A DNA stretch of 32,109 bases from Acetobacter sp. CAG:977 (GTDB lineage Bacteria > Pseudomonadota > Alphaproteobacteria > CAAGCB01 > CAG-977): the NCBI GenBank assembly GCA_000434295.1, contig HF994902.1, positions 1 to 32,109 on the forward strand, written 5' to 3'. The notes under the pieces are model-generated. The model did no database searches. It was given only the letters and a program-made list of their open reading frames with translations, and was not told where the DNA came from. Made by a program: the position numbers and the translations under genes. Shown piece by piece: positions 30,556-32,109 of the stretch (position 1 is its first letter; each line of letters begins with the position of its first letter).

Positions 30556-31182
30556 ATGACACAAATTCAACTGAACACGGATCGTTACGAGCACCGGAAG
30601 CGCGAAGACGTTTTTCCCAAAGAAGAGCGCAAACGCAGAAAGAAAAAAGCGCCGAAGACTCAGGCACGTTTAGATGCCGAGCGCGGACGTTTTAATTTTA
30701 AGACGATTAACGGTTTTAAGCTGATTGACGTTGAATACAGTGTTCCCGACAAAGCGACGCGCAAGCGTCGTCGCAAAGGTTTTAACAGTGTTCGGGAAAA
30801 GTTTTTGGCGCATATTGCCAAGAACTGCCAAAAAGAATTGCGTGCGATCGGCATAACGGACAAGCAAATAGAACAAATGAAAAAAGGGAGTGTTCCGAAC
30901 GGTTACAACGTGCATCACAAGCTTCCGATACACGGAGGCGGTTTGAATGAATTTTCGAATTTGATATTGATGCCTATTCCGCCGCATGACGAACTGCATC
31001 ACAAGGTTTTGGATCCGCAAGTTTCGCAAATGCAGGCGGGAGAAACGAAAAAGGTCAAGTTACCGTGGTCTGACAATATGGTTTATGTTCCGCCCGAACA
31101 TGATAACACGAGGGATCAGGACAAAAAGAAAACGATAGAAATGATACCTTATGTAAAGACGATGACGGCGGCGCGCCGTTAG
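30556..31182 (+). CDS. HNH nuclease-like protein D
   Basis: 208 aa, basic. Core: His120-His121 in YNVHHKLPIHGGGLNEFSNL, Asn135, His144 and His148 in PHDELH. Shares RFNFKTINGFKLIDVEY with A (residues about 45-61), so A and D are sister genes though 5.6 kb apart on opposite strands. Separated from C by 73 bp with its own candidate control region. Followed by a strong terminator. The nuclease reading rests on the motif; no immunity gene is next to it. Confidence 0.7.
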   Translation: MTQIQLNTDRYEHRKREDVFPKEERKRRKKKAPKTQARLDAERGRFNFKTINGFKLIDVEYSVPDKATRKRRRKGFNSVREKFLAHIAKNCQKELRAIGITDKQIEQMKKGSVPNGYNVHHKLPIHGGGLNEFSNLILMPIPPHDELHHKVLDPQVSQMQAGETKKVKLPWSDNMVYVPPEHDNTRDQDKKKTIEMIPYVKTMTAARR

Positions 31183-31186
31183 AAGG

Positions 31187-31210
31187 AAGCCCCCTTTCGG
31201 GGGCTTTTTT
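31187..31210. terminator. Terminator between HNH gene D and the barrel gene
   Basis: AAGCCCCC-TTTC-GGGGGCTT followed by TTTT, in the 31-bp convergent gap. Acts for D; for the minus-strand gene the T run is shorter. Confidence 0.9.
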
Positions 31211-31213
31211 ATT

Positions 31214-31819
31214 TTAGAACGCGAATCTGAGAGAAGCGAGAGCCGAGAAGACTGAAGTATCATAAGAATCGAAATACGTTCCTTCGGGTTTATACATATA
31301 AGTATATCTCAAACCTGCGTCCAAAATGACGTTTTTATGGACTTCGGCGGAAACGCCGGCATGCAGGGATCCGAGGAATCCGACTTCGGATTCGTTAACG
31401 TTATAGAACCAATATCCCGAATTAAAAGAAGATTTATCTTTCAGGAAAGCCATACCGACGCCGGCGCCGACATAAGGTTTAACGGCATTTTTTCCGAAAT
31501 CGTAGAAGACGTTTGCGGACAGAGAAGCTGTTTCATGTTTATAGGAACCGAAGAAATCCTGTTCATCGATTTTTTCATAGAACATGGCTTCGACTTCGGC
31601 GCGCATATTCGGGTTGATATAAGCGCCTGCCGCGATGCCGTAAGTTCCCAAATCATAATCATCGCCGTCGATATCAGCCTTTGAAATTCCGCCTTTGAGA
31701 GCGACATAGGCGTTATGATGCATAGTCGGTTGCCGTTCCGGAACGGGTTGCGATGTTTGTTGAGCATATGCATTAAAAGAAGCCATGCATAAAGCGAAAA
31801 AAATAATATAATGTTTCAT
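31214..31819 (-). CDS. Outer-membrane beta-barrel protein
   Basis: 201 aa. Signal peptide ending AYA-QQT, a short Gln/Pro linker, then barrel strands (AYVALKGGISKADI, YGIAAGAYINPNMRAEVEAMF, SLSANVFYDF, PYVGAGVGMAFL, ILDAGLRYTYMY) and a C-terminal ASLRFAF. Fits an opacity/OmpA-like eight-stranded barrel. GGAGG lies upstream of the ATG. The leader up to the tRNA is A/T-rich and holds no other gene. Confidence 0.82.
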   Translation of the reverse strand: MKHYIIFFALCMASFNAYAQQTSQPVPERQPTMHHNAYVALKGGISKADIDGDDYDLGTYGIAAGAYINPNMRAEVEAMFYEKIDEQDFFGSYKHETASLSANVFYDFGKNAVKPYVGAGVGMAFLKDKSSFNSGYWFYNVNESEVGFLGSLHAGVSAEVHKNVILDAGLRYTYMYKPEGTYFDSYDTSVFSALASLRFAF

Positions 31820-31982
31820 TGTGTACCTCCGGGTACATATTCAACCATAAATCACAACATAAAATCAACAGATGTTTTTTTGAACGTATAAAAATCTTAT
31901 TAGTAAAATTAACATTTTTACAGGTTGCGAAATATTTTCATCAATTATCGTATTTTTATGTGAAAAATTTTTAATTTTCCTA

Positions 31983-32010
31983 TTGCAAAAGGACAGATTA
32001 TCGTTATAAT
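31983..32010 (+). promoter_or_regulatory. Predicted promoter of tRNA-Gly(GCC)
   Basis: TTGCAA (31983-31988), 16-nt spacer, TATAAT (32005-32010); start about 13 nt before the tRNA. Confidence 0.65.
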
Positions 32011-32029
32011 CCTGCCTACAAAGAACGTT

Positions 32030-32104
32030 GCGGGCGTAGCTCAGGGGTAGAGCGCAACCTTGCCAAGGTTGATGTCGAGGGTTCGAATCCCTTCACCCGC
32101 TCCA
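32030..32104 (+). tRNA. tRNA-Gly (anticodon GCC)
   Basis: A 75-nt cloverleaf: acceptor GCGGGCG/CACCCGC, anticodon loop TTGCCAA (GCC), stem CAACC/GGTTG, T arm GAGGG TTCGAAT CCCTT, encoded CCA. The sixth acceptor pair is C-A, a mismatch; the 3' strand is identical to that of tRNA-Gly(CCC) at 4177, where the partner is T. Confidence 0.93.
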
Positions 32105-32109
32105 ATAAA

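Overview
The window reads as chromosomal DNA of an uncultured, probably host- or gut-associated Alphaproteobacterium. Evidence for the class: a GAAC-N7-GAAC SOS box in front of lexA, a MucR/Ros-type regulator, the Hsp20-DUF1150 gene pair behind a ROSE-type RNA thermometer, a DUF5665 protein, and the style of the tRNA-Gly genes. It is Gram-negative with LPS (lptG, kdsB, several outer-membrane barrels). I cannot name the genus.

Layout. 1-4250: lptG, a YieH-like HAD phosphatase and recX on opposite strands, then hslO with a lipoprotein, ending in tRNA-Gly(CCC) and its terminator. 4234-6375: an accessory patch. The tRNA 3' end plus terminator is duplicated as a ~100-bp direct repeat, and the second copy is interrupted by a 1714-bp element (4489-6202). 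The element has TGTA...TACA ends, multiple inverted ~25-bp end repeats and a perfect 5-bp duplication (CCAAA), the signature of Mu/Tn7-type transposition. Its only gene is an FRG-domain protein whose N-terminus looks like a MuA-type DNA-binding region. 6376-12945: hisHF, two tandem YgjV-like membrane proteins, a CNNM/CBS transporter, a secreted degenerate UGSC-like protein, a YibQ-type deacetylase-like protein and lexA. 13029-13440: tRNA-Glu and an unassigned ~200-nt structured RNA with its own promoter and terminator.

13439-22531: a barrel protein, HAD-kdsB, a GNAT, an EamA transporter with an orphan gene, a ROK kinase-GNAT operon, DUF5665, a permuted papain-like protein with a small partner (effector-like), YgjP and YcgN homologues and a MucR-like regulator. 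22613-31182: queA and a SUKH protein next to an HNH nuclease-like gene; the Hsp20-DUF1150-DTW operon under heat control; pheA-barrel-terC; then three more HNH nuclease-like paralogues in tandem. The window ends with another barrel gene and tRNA-Gly(GCC).

The best candidates for undescribed biology are (1) the TSD-bounded FRG element, in which transposase DNA-binding sequence appears fused to an FRG domain; (2) the four-member family of small basic HH...N...HxxxH nuclease-like proteins, one followed by a SUKH (immunity-type) gene, with GACAAAAA dyads upstream of three of the four; and (3) the structured RNA at about 13211-13411.
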